Assembly (NCBI GenBank): GCA_018702715.1
Contig: JABIYQ010000655.1
Span: forward strand, 1-34,797
Length of the DNA: 34,797 nucleotides
Reading direction: 5' to 3'
From: Desulfobacula sp.
GTDB lineage: Bacteria > Desulfobacterota > Desulfobacteria > Desulfobacterales > Desulfobacteraceae
This document shows positions 19,005 through 29,636 of the stretch, one piece after another. The notes under the pieces were generated by a model that saw only the letters and a program-made list of their open reading frames with translations, ran no database searches and had not been told where the DNA came from. A program made the translations under genes and the position numbers. Every line of letters begins with the position of its first letter. The first letter of the stretch is position 1.

Positions 19005-20063
19005 TTATTTTTTTCTAATCCAAAAAGAACTGGTTTCTAAAAAATCAAGGGAGGATAAGGCTATTTTTTCTTCTGATTTTTTAATAATTCTATCATCTTT
19101 TAATGCCGGGCATTTAGATGCCAATTCTTGAAAATGATGATCCTTTAAATATTTTAGAGCACCTATAATTTCAAAATTAGGGTTGGACGATAAAAATGCT
19201 TCCAGTAAATATTGTTCATTCCAAAATTTTACCTGATTAACAATACATTTTTCAGGATAATCCTTTGGCGTATAAATATCATGAATATGTACAATCACTC
19301 CTGGATTTAAGATGGGTAGAATTTCGAGATATTCAAATAAAACATCTCCCTGGGGTTTTATCATATGAGACGAATCAATAAAAAGTATATCATTGGCTTC
19401 TAATTGTGTAAAAATGCTTTTTTCCAAACTTTCTACAGGTTTTTTAATGAGCTGGATCGGCAAATTGCCCAACCATCCATGCCGATAAGGTTCAATGCAG
19501 ATATGATGGTTTTTATGGTTGGTATTTTCCCGGCGATTCTTTTCAAGTGCCTTAGCTGACACAAGAGTGGAAAATCCACAACCAATTTCAATGAGTTTTT
19601 TTGGTTTAAAATGTCGAATTGTATTGTATAAATATTGAGCATCAATGGGCAAAAAAGAATAATTGATGTAAAAATATTCTAATTTGCCTTGAAAATTTAA
19701 TGGGAATTGTTCAAATTCGCCATTAAAATTAAATTCATCCAAAATCTCTAATTGTCTGTTAACATTTAAATCCAAACCAGGCAATTCCCGTTCCTTATTA
19801 AGTGCATGCCTTAAATTTTCAGGATTCAGTAAGGGGTCGTAAAAATGGTCTAAAACCGGATAAACGCCAATCCATCTAAGGATTTTTTTTGTTATCCACA
19901 TATTTTCCAAATGATTGATGTCAATCAGGCGAATCATATAAAATATTAACCCGCTTAAAAAAACAAAGGGGATCAAAATTATATCTAATATAATAAGAAT
20001 GGGGGTTAGTACTAAAGTTAAAACAGGTATATATTTTTGAAATCGAAATGAATTGGGTATCAT
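19005..20063 (-). CDS. Membrane-anchored class I SAM methyltransferase-like protein
   Basis: N-terminal hydrophobic helices, then KPKKLIEIGCGFSTLVSAKAL...NDILFIDSSHMIKPQGDVLFEYLEILPILNPGVIVHIHDI. Confidence 0.82.
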   Translation of the reverse strand: MIPNSFRFQKYIPVLTLVLTPILIILDIILIPFVFLSGLIFYMIRLIDINHLENMWITKKILRWIGVYPVLDHFYDPLLNPENLRHALNKERELPGLDLNVNRQLEILDEFNFNGEFEQFPLNFQGKLEYFYINYSFLPIDAQYLYNTIRHFKPKKLIEIGCGFSTLVSAKALEKNRRENTNHKNHHICIEPYRHGWLGNLPIQLIKKPVESLEKSIFTQLEANDILFIDSSHMIKPQGDVLFEYLEILPILNPGVIVHIHDIYTPKDYPEKCIVNQVKFWNEQYLLEAFLSSNPNFEIIGALKYLKDHHFQELASKCPALKDDRIIKKSEEKIALSSLDFLETSSFWIRKK

Positions 20064-21229
20064 AAATATTGCTCCGGACCAGCCCCGTTTCCAAGTCCTA
20101 ACTGGTGAAGTTTATAAATCCTTAAAATATCGCGGCCCATTGCATCAATCGTATGATGTTTTTCAACCATCTCAAAAGCTTTTTGAACACATTTTTGAGT
20201 ATTATTTTCTTCATTTAGAACTTGAAAAATCATATCTGCAAGATTCCCGGGATCTTCACTGTTAAAGAGCAGGCCGGTTTTGTCGTGTTCAATAATATCC
20301 GGGATTCCACCGCTTTTTGAACCCACTACAGGGCATGAACAATACATGGCTTCCAAAAGGGCCTGGGGTACGCCTTCAAAGGGAATGCCACTTTTGCCCC
20401 TTGATGCCAGGATCTTGCAGTCAAATGCTCTGTAGTAGGCCCAGACATCATCTTTTGGACCCAGGATATGGACCCTTTTTCTTATTTGTAATTTGTCTGC
20501 AAGAACCCATAGCGATTCGATATATTCTTTTGAGCTGTCTCCTACAAAAACCAGATCGTGACCAATAATTTTTCCTGCAATTTTTTCAAAGGATTTGATA
20601 ATCGTGTCAGCACCTTTGGCCGCAGATACTCTTCCTACAAAGCCCAAAAATCTTGTTTCAGGATCAAGTTCCAATTCCTTAACAAGGAATTGTCTTGCAT
20701 CATCTTTTGACAGGAGTGTTTCAGGGGGAATAATTCCGCTGGGCATGGAAAAAATTTGTTTGTTTGTAAGTTTGAAAACAGTCTGAAGATGTTTTGTTGT
20801 ATAATCGGCAGTTGTAAATATGTAGGTTGCAAGTTTTTTATATAAAATCTTATTGTACCAGGACCTGCTGACATGGGCGCTTATGTGTCTTGAAAGAATT
20901 CTGCATCCTATTTTTGCCCTTTTGGCAGCAAAAAGACCAACCTGTGAGTCCTCGTTTCCATGGGTGTTTACAATGTCAGGATTTTCTCTGATAAAAAGAT
21001 TTTTTAAAAATTTGTAATCTTTTATTATTCCCAATCTTTTGAACTCAACAGCAAAGGTTTTAAATCCATATTCCTTTGCTTTATTTAACAGGGGGGTATT
21101 TAAGGGTGCAACAATAATGATTGTATGGCCTTTTTGGGCCATCCATACGGATTCATTAAAAATTCGTTTTTCAAGCCCTCCCCATTGGGAATGGCAGGTG
21201 GTGTGAATAATTTTATAATAGGAAATCAT
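20060..21229 (-). CDS. Glycosyltransferase family 4
   Basis: HTTCHSQWGGLEKRIFNESVWMAQKGHTIIIVAP...FLGFVGRVSAAKGADTIIKSF...GIPFEGVPQALLEAMYCSCPVVGSKSGGIPDIIEHDKTGLLF. Confidence 0.92.
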   Translation of the reverse strand: MISYYKIIHTTCHSQWGGLEKRIFNESVWMAQKGHTIIIVAPLNTPLLNKAKEYGFKTFAVEFKRLGIIKDYKFLKNLFIRENPDIVNTHGNEDSQVGLFAAKRAKIGCRILSRHISAHVSRSWYNKILYKKLATYIFTTADYTTKHLQTVFKLTNKQIFSMPSGIIPPETLLSKDDARQFLVKELELDPETRFLGFVGRVSAAKGADTIIKSFEKIAGKIIGHDLVFVGDSSKEYIESLWVLADKLQIRKRVHILGPKDDVWAYYRAFDCKILASRGKSGIPFEGVPQALLEAMYCSCPVVGSKSGGIPDIIEHDKTGLLFNSEDPGNLADMIFQVLNEENNTQKCVQKAFEMVEKHHTIDAMGRDILRIYKLHQLGLGNGAGPEQYL

Positions 21230-21969
21230 AAATCAGGGATTCTTAAAAGTTTTTCTTCAATTCTTTTGATATCGCAGGGCAGATCAATTTCAGGAGAATC
21301 GTATGGTGTTATAACCACCTTGATCCTATAACCGAATTCCAGGACCCTTAATTGTTCCAGCTTTTCAATATGCTCACAGGTTCCTGTGGGAAGCGCAACC
21401 AGCTTATCCAGAAAGCTTTTTTTATAGGCGTAGAATCCGAGATGTTTGTAAAAATCCGCCTTTGTTTCCGGGTCCCTTGGATAGGGGATCTGGGCCCTTG
21501 AAAAATACAGGGCAAAACCATTGTGATCAAAGGTGACTTTTACATCTTTGGGATCTGTGATTTCCCTCTCATCTTGTATCTTAAAGGCAAGGGTTGACAT
21601 GACAAGATCAGGATCATCGCTAAATGGTGAAATCATTTCATCAATGATCAAGGGGTTAAACACTGGCTGGTCTCCCTGGATATTGACAACAATATCATTG
21701 GGCCCAAGATTTAAAATCCCGGCAGTCTGGGCAACCCTGTCAGTTCCTGTGCGGCAATCATCAGATGTCATCACTGCATGACCGCCAAAATGTTCAACCG
21801 CTTTATAAATTCTTTCATCATCCGTTGCTACGATTGTTTTTGAAACAGCCAAAGATTTTTGAGTTTGTTCATACACTCTTTGTATCATTGATTTGCCGGA
21901 AACAAGGGCCAAAGGTTTTCCATCAAACCTGCTTGATCCGTATCTGGATGGTATTACAGCAATGGTCAT
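21226..21969 (-). CDS. kdsB: 3-deoxy-manno-octulosonate (or 8-amino-3,8-dideoxy form) cytidylyltransferase
   Basis: MTIAVIPSRYGSSRFDGKPLALVSGKSMIQRVYEQTQKS...TGTDRVAQTAGIL...VVNIQGDQPVFNPLIIDEMI. Start placed at 21969 instead of the track's 22059, which would overlap the upstream gene. Confidence 0.92.
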   Translation of the reverse strand: MTIAVIPSRYGSSRFDGKPLALVSGKSMIQRVYEQTQKSLAVSKTIVATDDERIYKAVEHFGGHAVMTSDDCRTGTDRVAQTAGILNLGPNDIVVNIQGDQPVFNPLIIDEMISPFSDDPDLVMSTLAFKIQDEREITDPKDVKVTFDHNGFALYFSRAQIPYPRDPETKADFYKHLGFYAYKKSFLDKLVALPTGTCEHIEKLEQLRVLEFGYRIKVVITPYDSPEIDLPCDIKRIEEKLLRIPDL

Positions 21970-21980
21970 GTCAGTCTCTT

Positions 21981-24238
<2,258 letters not shown>

Positions 24239-24252
24239 GGTTCCCTCCTCTT

Positions 24253-24300
24253 ATAATACATTGATTAACACATTGCTTAATACATTACTTAATACATTGA
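24253..24300. repeat. Four tandem 12-bp units (ATAATACATTGA TTAACACATTGC TTAATACATTAC TTAATACATTGA)
   Basis: Directly visible; lies 14-62 nt upstream of the kdnA start (minus strand). Confidence 0.9.
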
Positions 24301-24436
24301 TGGTTTAATTTTTTTAAGCCATGGATAAGTATCATAATAAACAACAAAGTTTCAAGGTCTGCCCCAATAAATTGCAGGACGATTGCATGGAAAACTTCAG
24401 TATAATAATTTTTTTGGTAGTTTGATAAAAATTTTA

Positions 24437-24465
24437 TTGACATATTTTTCGTTATTTTTGATGAT
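24437..24465 (+). promoter_or_regulatory. Putative sigma70-like promoter for the DUF2889-like gene
   Basis: TTGACA (24437-24442), 17-nt spacer, GATGAT (24460-24465); -10 element is weak. Confidence 0.35.
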
Positions 24466-24511
24466 TCGAATTTAATTACAGTTTTCCTAAAAAAGAGGGA
24501 TAAGATATTTA

Positions 24512-25066
24512 ATGGAATATTTAGAGGTAGATAAGCTTGAGAAAATACATAATAGAAATTTAGACATTTCGAGCTATGTTGTAGATGAAGAGCATGTTTT
24601 AATTACAGGAGAATTCAAAGAAAGAAATCTGATAACGGTTTATGAGAGATCTGGTGAACCAATAGAACCAAATATTTTTCATCATATGCAAATTCAATTA
24701 CTCATCAAAAATGCGGAATTAAAAATTGTGGATATTCATGTTAAAATTCCAGGTGCTCCCCATGATGAAATCTGTAGAGAAATGGAAAGTAGTCTTGATA
24801 AAATAAAAGGACTTAACATCGCGCCAGGATTTACATCTAAAATCAAAAAGATTGCAGGTGGTATAAAAGGATGTGTTCATTTGACAACCTTACTTTTATC
24901 TATGGCCCCGGCAGCACTTCAGGGATATTGGATATTTGAAGCACGAAAAAAACAAAGAAGCGAAGAATCTGTTTTGGATATTGAAAAATATTTAGTTGAT
25001 GCCTGCTGGGCATGGCGCAAAGATGGTCAGTTAGCTATAAATCTTAATACAAAAAATAATAACTGA
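24512..25066 (+). CDS. DUF2889-like protein
   Basis: [48 protein letters not shown]...[35 protein letters not shown] matches the DUF2889 pattern (GCTHLTELL.AMAP). Confidence 0.75.
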   Translation: MEYLEVDKLEKIHNRNLDISSYVVDEEHVLITGEFKERNLITVYERSGEPIEPNIFHHMQIQLLIKNAELKIVDIHVKIPGAPHDEICREMESSLDKIKGLNIAPGFTSKIKKIAGGIKGCVHLTTLLLSMAPAALQGYWIFEARKKQRSEESVLDIEKYLVDACWAWRKDGQLAINLNTKNNN

Positions 25067-25149
25067 ATATTTGACCCGAAGTGTTAAATCTGTTTTATCG
25101 ATGAAACTATAAATGTATTTTAAGGTTTAAAATTTTTTGTTATTAATTA

Positions 25150-25405
25150 AGGTGACAATCCCTGGGCTTGCTCAATCTGTTGCTTAAAAATCCGCTTATG
25201 TTCATCCTTATCTCCATATCGCTCTTGTATGCCATTATTTTTCAAGAGTTGGCGCATGGCTGAGTAGCCTACCGCTTATCAAACTGTTGTTGCCTTGATC
25301 GTTAACTGTCAAACAAGGAACTAATAAGCCGCTGTCGCTTCATATCAACTTTGTGTTTCTGCCCGTGTTGAAACTGACGAGTTGATTGCCAGCAATAATT
25401 AAAAA
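25150..25405 (-). pseudogene. Possible decayed CDS of unknown family (frameshifted and stop-interrupted)
   Basis: Minus-strand fragments NYCWQSTRQFQHGQKHKVDMKRQRLISSLFDS* and, in another frame after a stop, AVGYSAMRQLLKNNGIQERYGDKDEHKRIFKQQIEQAQGLSP* look protein-like but do not form one ORF. Confidence 0.35.
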
Positions 25406-25481
25406 GGATTTTCAATCTGTATGGTGCTGTGGTGGTTGGATTTTATTAAAATGTTTCTTTGTGGTATAAAAATAATTGAAT

Positions 25482-25515
25482 GAGTTGCTAACGACTCCTT
25501 TTTTTGATTTTTTGG
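25482..25515 (+). terminator. Orphan rho-independent terminator-like hairpin
   Basis: GAGTTG-CTAA-CGACTC (6 bp incl. one G-T) followed by CTTTTTTTGATTTTTT; no intact gene ends immediately upstream. Confidence 0.55.
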
Positions 25516-25713
25516 TTAAAAAACCTGGCTGGAACGTAGAGGCAATGAATTAAAGTCACGCGGCTATCGCCGAACAATTGTATTCACAAGGGCAAGAAGC
25601 TCGGCGGCGCTGATGCGTGAAGTTTTTGAGGGAGGATCAGATACAGGACGTTAGGCTTTAACAATATTTTAGTTTTATATTTTACAAACAAAAAACAATG
25701 AGGAGGAACATTT

Positions 25714-26460
25714 ATGAAAAAAAGAAGTTTTATTGTATCCTTAATTATTGTCGGATTGTATTTGACATCAACTGCATTTGCTGGAGAAAAAGTTCACTGG
25801 GGCTATTCAGGCCATGAAGGACCAGAGTACTGGGGAAAGTTGAATCCAAAATTTTCTCCGTGTTCAAAGGGTAGAAATCAATCTCCAATTAATTTAACTG
25901 GAATGATAGAAGGAGAATTATTGCCTATTACTGTTAATTATCAAGCAGGTGGTAATGAAATTCTTAATAACGGTCACACTATTCAAGTGAATTATATGCC
26001 TGGCAGCACTATAAATGTTAATGGAGATCAATTTGAACTAAAACAATTCCACTTTCATTCACCAAGTGAAAATATAATAGAAGGTAAATCATATCCTATG
26101 GAGGCCCATTTTGTACATGCTGACAAAAAAGGGAATCTGGCTGTAATCGCAATCATGTTTAAAGGTGGAGATAAGAATGCAGAGCTTGAGAAAGCCTGGA
26201 TTCAAATGCCTGAAAAATCTGGCCAAAAAAATGTACTCCCCAAACACATAGATGCTAATATTCTACTACCTCAAAACCGTGACTACTATCGCTTTAACGG
26301 TTCTCTTACAACTCCGCCATGTTCTGAAGGCGTTTGGTGGTTGGTTATTAAGCAAATTGCAACTGCATCTAAAGAACAAATTGAACAATTTTCTCATACA
26401 ATGCGTCATCCTAACAATCGCCCAGTTCAACCAGTAAATGCTCGGATGATTTTAAAATAA
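25714..26460 (+). CDS. cah: Alpha-carbonic anhydrase with signal peptide
   Basis: N-terminal signal MKKRSFIVSLIIVGLYLTSTAFA; WGYSGHEGPEYWGKL...KGRNQSPINLTG...FELKQFHFHSPSENIIEGKSYPMEAHFVHADKKGNLAVIAIMF...NGSLTTPPCSEGVWWLV. Confidence 0.96.
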   Translation: MKKRSFIVSLIIVGLYLTSTAFAGEKVHWGYSGHEGPEYWGKLNPKFSPCSKGRNQSPINLTGMIEGELLPITVNYQAGGNEILNNGHTIQVNYMPGSTINVNGDQFELKQFHFHSPSENIIEGKSYPMEAHFVHADKKGNLAVIAIMFKGGDKNAELEKAWIQMPEKSGQKNVLPKHIDANILLPQNRDYYRFNGSLTTPPCSEGVWWLVIKQIATASKEQIEQFSHTMRHPNNRPVQPVNARMILK

Positions 26461-26657
26461 TATTCGACAAAATATTGAAAATATATGGAGTAAAAAGCCT
26501 AATCCGGCGCTGAACTCGGAAGCAAAAGGCTTCAACTATATTTCCTGACAAGTACCATTTAGGGTCTTTTCCTATATAGTGAAATTTTTCTTCTGTAATA
26601 TCAGCTGTGCCGTTCAATTTAAATATCAGTCAACATCAATAAAAAAGGAGAAAATTC

Positions 26658-26945
26658 ATGCCAGATGCAAGAAAGATTAAAATCATATTAATCTGTCAGC
26701 CGACCCTGGAAGGGGCAGGGGTCCACTTGAATCGAGTATTCGGATACAATGAAGCCCCGACATTTGATCCTTTTCTTATGCTGGACGATTTTCGATCTGA
26801 TTAACCCCTGAGATTTCTGCTACTCACTGGCAAGCCTTTAAAGGAGCCAGTGGCCTGGAGAGGTCCAATTGCCATGAACACCCAGGAGGAATTAACAATT
26901 GAATTTCAGGAGTATCAGGCCGACACATTTATTAAAACAAAATAA
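26658..26945 (+). pseudogene. Pirin-family gene remnant with central region deleted
   Basis: MPDARKIKIILICQPTLEGAGVHLNRVFGYNEAPTFDPFLMLDDFRSD*PLRFLLLTGKPLKEPVAWRGPIAMNTQEELTIEFQEYQADTFIKTK*: pirin N- and C-terminal segments in the same frame, joined across a TAA; the cupin core is missing. Confidence 0.85.
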
Positions 26946-27104
26946 TATCCATTATAAATATCTGATCATCTGTTTTTTTCCAAGTGCACAGCACATGGCT
27001 GCTTTATTTTTTATGTATGATTTCATAACCACCTCCGAATAAACTAAATCGCATAACAGTCAATACTTGATTCCTATCACGCAGGTAATTAATTTTTTTA
27101 TAGA

Positions 27105-27132
27105 TTGACATAATAAGTGCTTGCCTTAGAAT
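27105..27132 (+). promoter_or_regulatory. Predicted sigma70-type promoter for the MFS transporter
   Basis: TTGACA (27105-27110), 16-nt spacer, TAGAAT (27127-27132). Confidence 0.6.
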
Positions 27133-27139
27133 AAAGCGC

Positions 27140-27153
27140 TTGATACACATCAA
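27140..27153. promoter_or_regulatory. FNR/CRP-family-type palindrome TTGATACACATCAA
   Basis: Exact match to the FNR consensus TTGAT-N4-ATCAA, just downstream of the predicted -10. Confidence 0.55.
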
Positions 27154-27194
27154 AGTCGATTGTTTGTATAGTACAAGGAGAAACACAACTTTTA

Positions 27195-28490
27195 ATGAAA
27201 TCAAATAAATTGACCGGGCCGCCCATGACATTGGCCTGGTTTATATGGGGTCTGGGTGCCCTTTTTTATCTGGCCGGGTTTTTCCAGCGGGTAGCCCCGG
27301 CCGTAATGACCCAGGAATTGATGCAGGATTTTAATATCTCTGCCTCGGGTCTGGGCCATCTGTCCGGGTTATATTTTTATGCCTATGTGGCCATGCAGAT
27401 TCCCACGGGAATCCTGGCCGATACGCTGGGCCCAAGAAAACTTTTGACGGCCGGTTGTCTTATTGCAGGTCTGGGCACTTTGCTTTTTGCTCTGTCTCCG
27501 GGATTTTTCTGGGCCGGGCTGGGTCGATTTCTCATAGGTGGATCAGTGGCAGTTGCTTTTGTGGGACTGCTCAAGCTTTCCTCTTTCTGGTTTCCAAAAA
27601 AAATCTATGCCTTTGTTGCAGGCAATGCTTTATCCATAGGTCTTATTGGTGCTGTGACGGCAGGGCCTCCTTTAAGATTACTCATGGATATTTTTGCCTG
27701 GCGTCTGGTCATCAGCGTCACTGGTGTAATGACACTTGTACTGGGTTGTGTGATCTGGCTTGTTGTCAGGGACTCGCCCCAGGAAAAGGGATATACGGGT
27801 TTTACAAAAAGAATATCAAAGCCTGCATCATTTTCTACCAAAAGAATCTGGCAGGATCATTTCAAGATTTTTAAATATCGAAACATCTGGCTTTTGTTTG
27901 TTATTCCCGGTGGAATTGCGGGATGTATCCTTTCTTTTTCCGGTCTGTGGGGGGTTCCCTACCTGATTTCCCACCACGGTTTAACCCCGGCCAGAGCTGC
28001 TTCCCTGACTTCTGTCCTGCTCATTGCCTGGGCCATTGGGTCTCCATTTTTCGGGTGGCTGTCCGATCATTTGAGAAAACGAAAATCTCTGTATCTTGTC
28101 GGGACCATGGTGGTGGCTCTTGGCTGGTCATTGATCCTGTTCAGGGAAAGCCTTTCTCTTTTTCAGTTGATCATGGCCCTTTTTGTTACTGGTTTTTTTT
28201 CCGGTTGCATTATCATCAGTTTTGCCTTTGTCATGGAATCTGTTCCATTATCTTTGTCCGGAACGGCCGCAGGCCTGACCAATATGGGTGTAATGATGGG
28301 GCCTATGCTGCTTCAGCCTTTTGTGGGCAGGATATTGGACTATCATTGGACAGGCCAGATGGTCCAAGGGGTAAGGATTTATTCTCTTGATGCCTATGAA
28401 TTTGGATTTATCCCCATGATGGTATGGATTATTGTATCTGTTTTGCTCCTGTTTTTTACCAAAGAAACCAACTGCCGCCAGATGGCCTGA
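27195..28490 (+). CDS. MFS transporter
   Basis: 12-TM-like profile; RVAPAVMTQELMQDFNISASGLGHLSGLYFYAYVAMQIPTGILADTLGPRKLL...GSPFFGWLSDHLRKRKSLYLVG. RBS AAGGAG upstream. Confidence 0.92.
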   Translation: MKSNKLTGPPMTLAWFIWGLGALFYLAGFFQRVAPAVMTQELMQDFNISASGLGHLSGLYFYAYVAMQIPTGILADTLGPRKLLTAGCLIAGLGTLLFALSPGFFWAGLGRFLIGGSVAVAFVGLLKLSSFWFPKKIYAFVAGNALSIGLIGAVTAGPPLRLLMDIFAWRLVISVTGVMTLVLGCVIWLVVRDSPQEKGYTGFTKRISKPASFSTKRIWQDHFKIFKYRNIWLLFVIPGGIAGCILSFSGLWGVPYLISHHGLTPARAASLTSVLLIAWAIGSPFFGWLSDHLRKRKSLYLVGTMVVALGWSLILFRESLSLFQLIMALFVTGFFSGCIIISFAFVMESVPLSLSGTAAGLTNMGVMMGPMLLQPFVGRILDYHWTGQMVQGVRIYSLDAYEFGFIPMMVWIIVSVLLLFFTKETNCRQMA

Positions 28491-28517
28491 ACAGGCCTTT
28501 GCACAAAGGAAAAAGTA

Positions 28518-29438
28518 TTGAATCAAGAACCATATAGATCTAAAACCCTTTTGTATTTGTTTATGGTGCTTCATGTGCTTGGTGCAGCCGGCACATTTAT
28601 TCTCAGCAAAGCTGCAGCTACAAGTTTTGCTGACCCCTTGGTTTTGACCTTTACCCGGGGTATTGGGTGTGCTGTTATTTTTCTTATATTTACGGGTTGG
28701 AAAATCCCTAAACCTGATTTTACCTTAAAAGAATGGGCAAGGCTCCTGATGCTGGGGATTTTGCTGGTCCCTTTGAATCAATATTGTTTTTTAAAAGGTC
28801 TTGAGCTTTCTGTTCCAGGCCATTCCGCACTTATCTATGCCATGACCCCCATTGGAGTTCTTTTACTTTCAAGTGGCCTGGCCGGAAATATGCCTTCTTT
28901 CATGAAACTTTCCGGGGTTGTTATTGCATTTTCAGGTGTCATGGTTGTTTTAAGACCATGGGAATCAGGTGCCCAGCTCAGTGAGCTGAGAATAGGCGAT
29001 CTATGGCTTATCGGCGCTGTTTTTTGCTGGGTGGTGTATACGATAATGGCAAGTGATATTATCAGGAAAAAGAATGCACTGACAGTAACTGCCTGGAGCC
29101 TTATTCTGGGTGTTCTCGTCATGCTTCCCATGGCGGCAAAACCAATGATGACCTTTGATTTTTCTGCTGTTTCAAATGCGGGATGGTTCGGACTCGGATA
29201 TATGGTTGTTATCACAAGTGTTGTGATGATGATATTGTGGAATATTCTTTTGCAGCACCTGACACCGGTCCAGGTGGCAATTACAACAAATGCCCAACCG
29301 CTTGCAACAACCCTTCTTGTGGCAGTCTTTTCTGTAGCAGGATTTCTTCAGGGTGACCAGGATCTGGGTCTAATGTTTATTCTTGGCATGGTGTTATCTA
29401 TTTCAGGTGTAATTATTACCCAGAAAGCCCGGGATTAA
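28518..29438 (+). CDS. EamA/DMT-family transporter
   Basis: Ten hydrophobic segments; LVLTFTRGIGCAVIFLIF...SVPGHSALIYAMTPIGVLLLSS...LGMVLSISGVIITQK. TTG start. Confidence 0.9.
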   Translation: MNQEPYRSKTLLYLFMVLHVLGAAGTFILSKAAATSFADPLVLTFTRGIGCAVIFLIFTGWKIPKPDFTLKEWARLLMLGILLVPLNQYCFLKGLELSVPGHSALIYAMTPIGVLLLSSGLAGNMPSFMKLSGVVIAFSGVMVVLRPWESGAQLSELRIGDLWLIGAVFCWVVYTIMASDIIRKKNALTVTAWSLILGVLVMLPMAAKPMMTFDFSAVSNAGWFGLGYMVVITSVVMMILWNILLQHLTPVQVAITTNAQPLATTLLVAVFSVAGFLQGDQDLGLMFILGMVLSISGVIITQKARD

Positions 29439-29636
29439 TTTTTTTTAACACAGGGAAAGGACTTTGGTTTAGTCGGTCCGGATACTGATTCTTAATAGAA
29501 ATTCGCATGAAAATGAAGGGCAAAAAAATTGACTTTAGGCAGTCAAGTACTAATATGTAAGAAATAGAATGTTGTGAAGGTTATAGTGGATTGAATGTGA
29601 ATGTGACAAAAAAATATACAGGTGTAAAGTTTTACC

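Noticed and set aside
25650-25665. GTTAGGC resembling an integron attC core site
   Set aside because: No matching R''/L'' inverted partner or palindromic attC body was found upstream; a 7-mer alone is not evidence.
27923-28390. 155-aa ORF overlapping the MFS transporter in another frame
   Set aside because: Cys/Phe/His-rich out-of-frame translation of a clear MFS gene.
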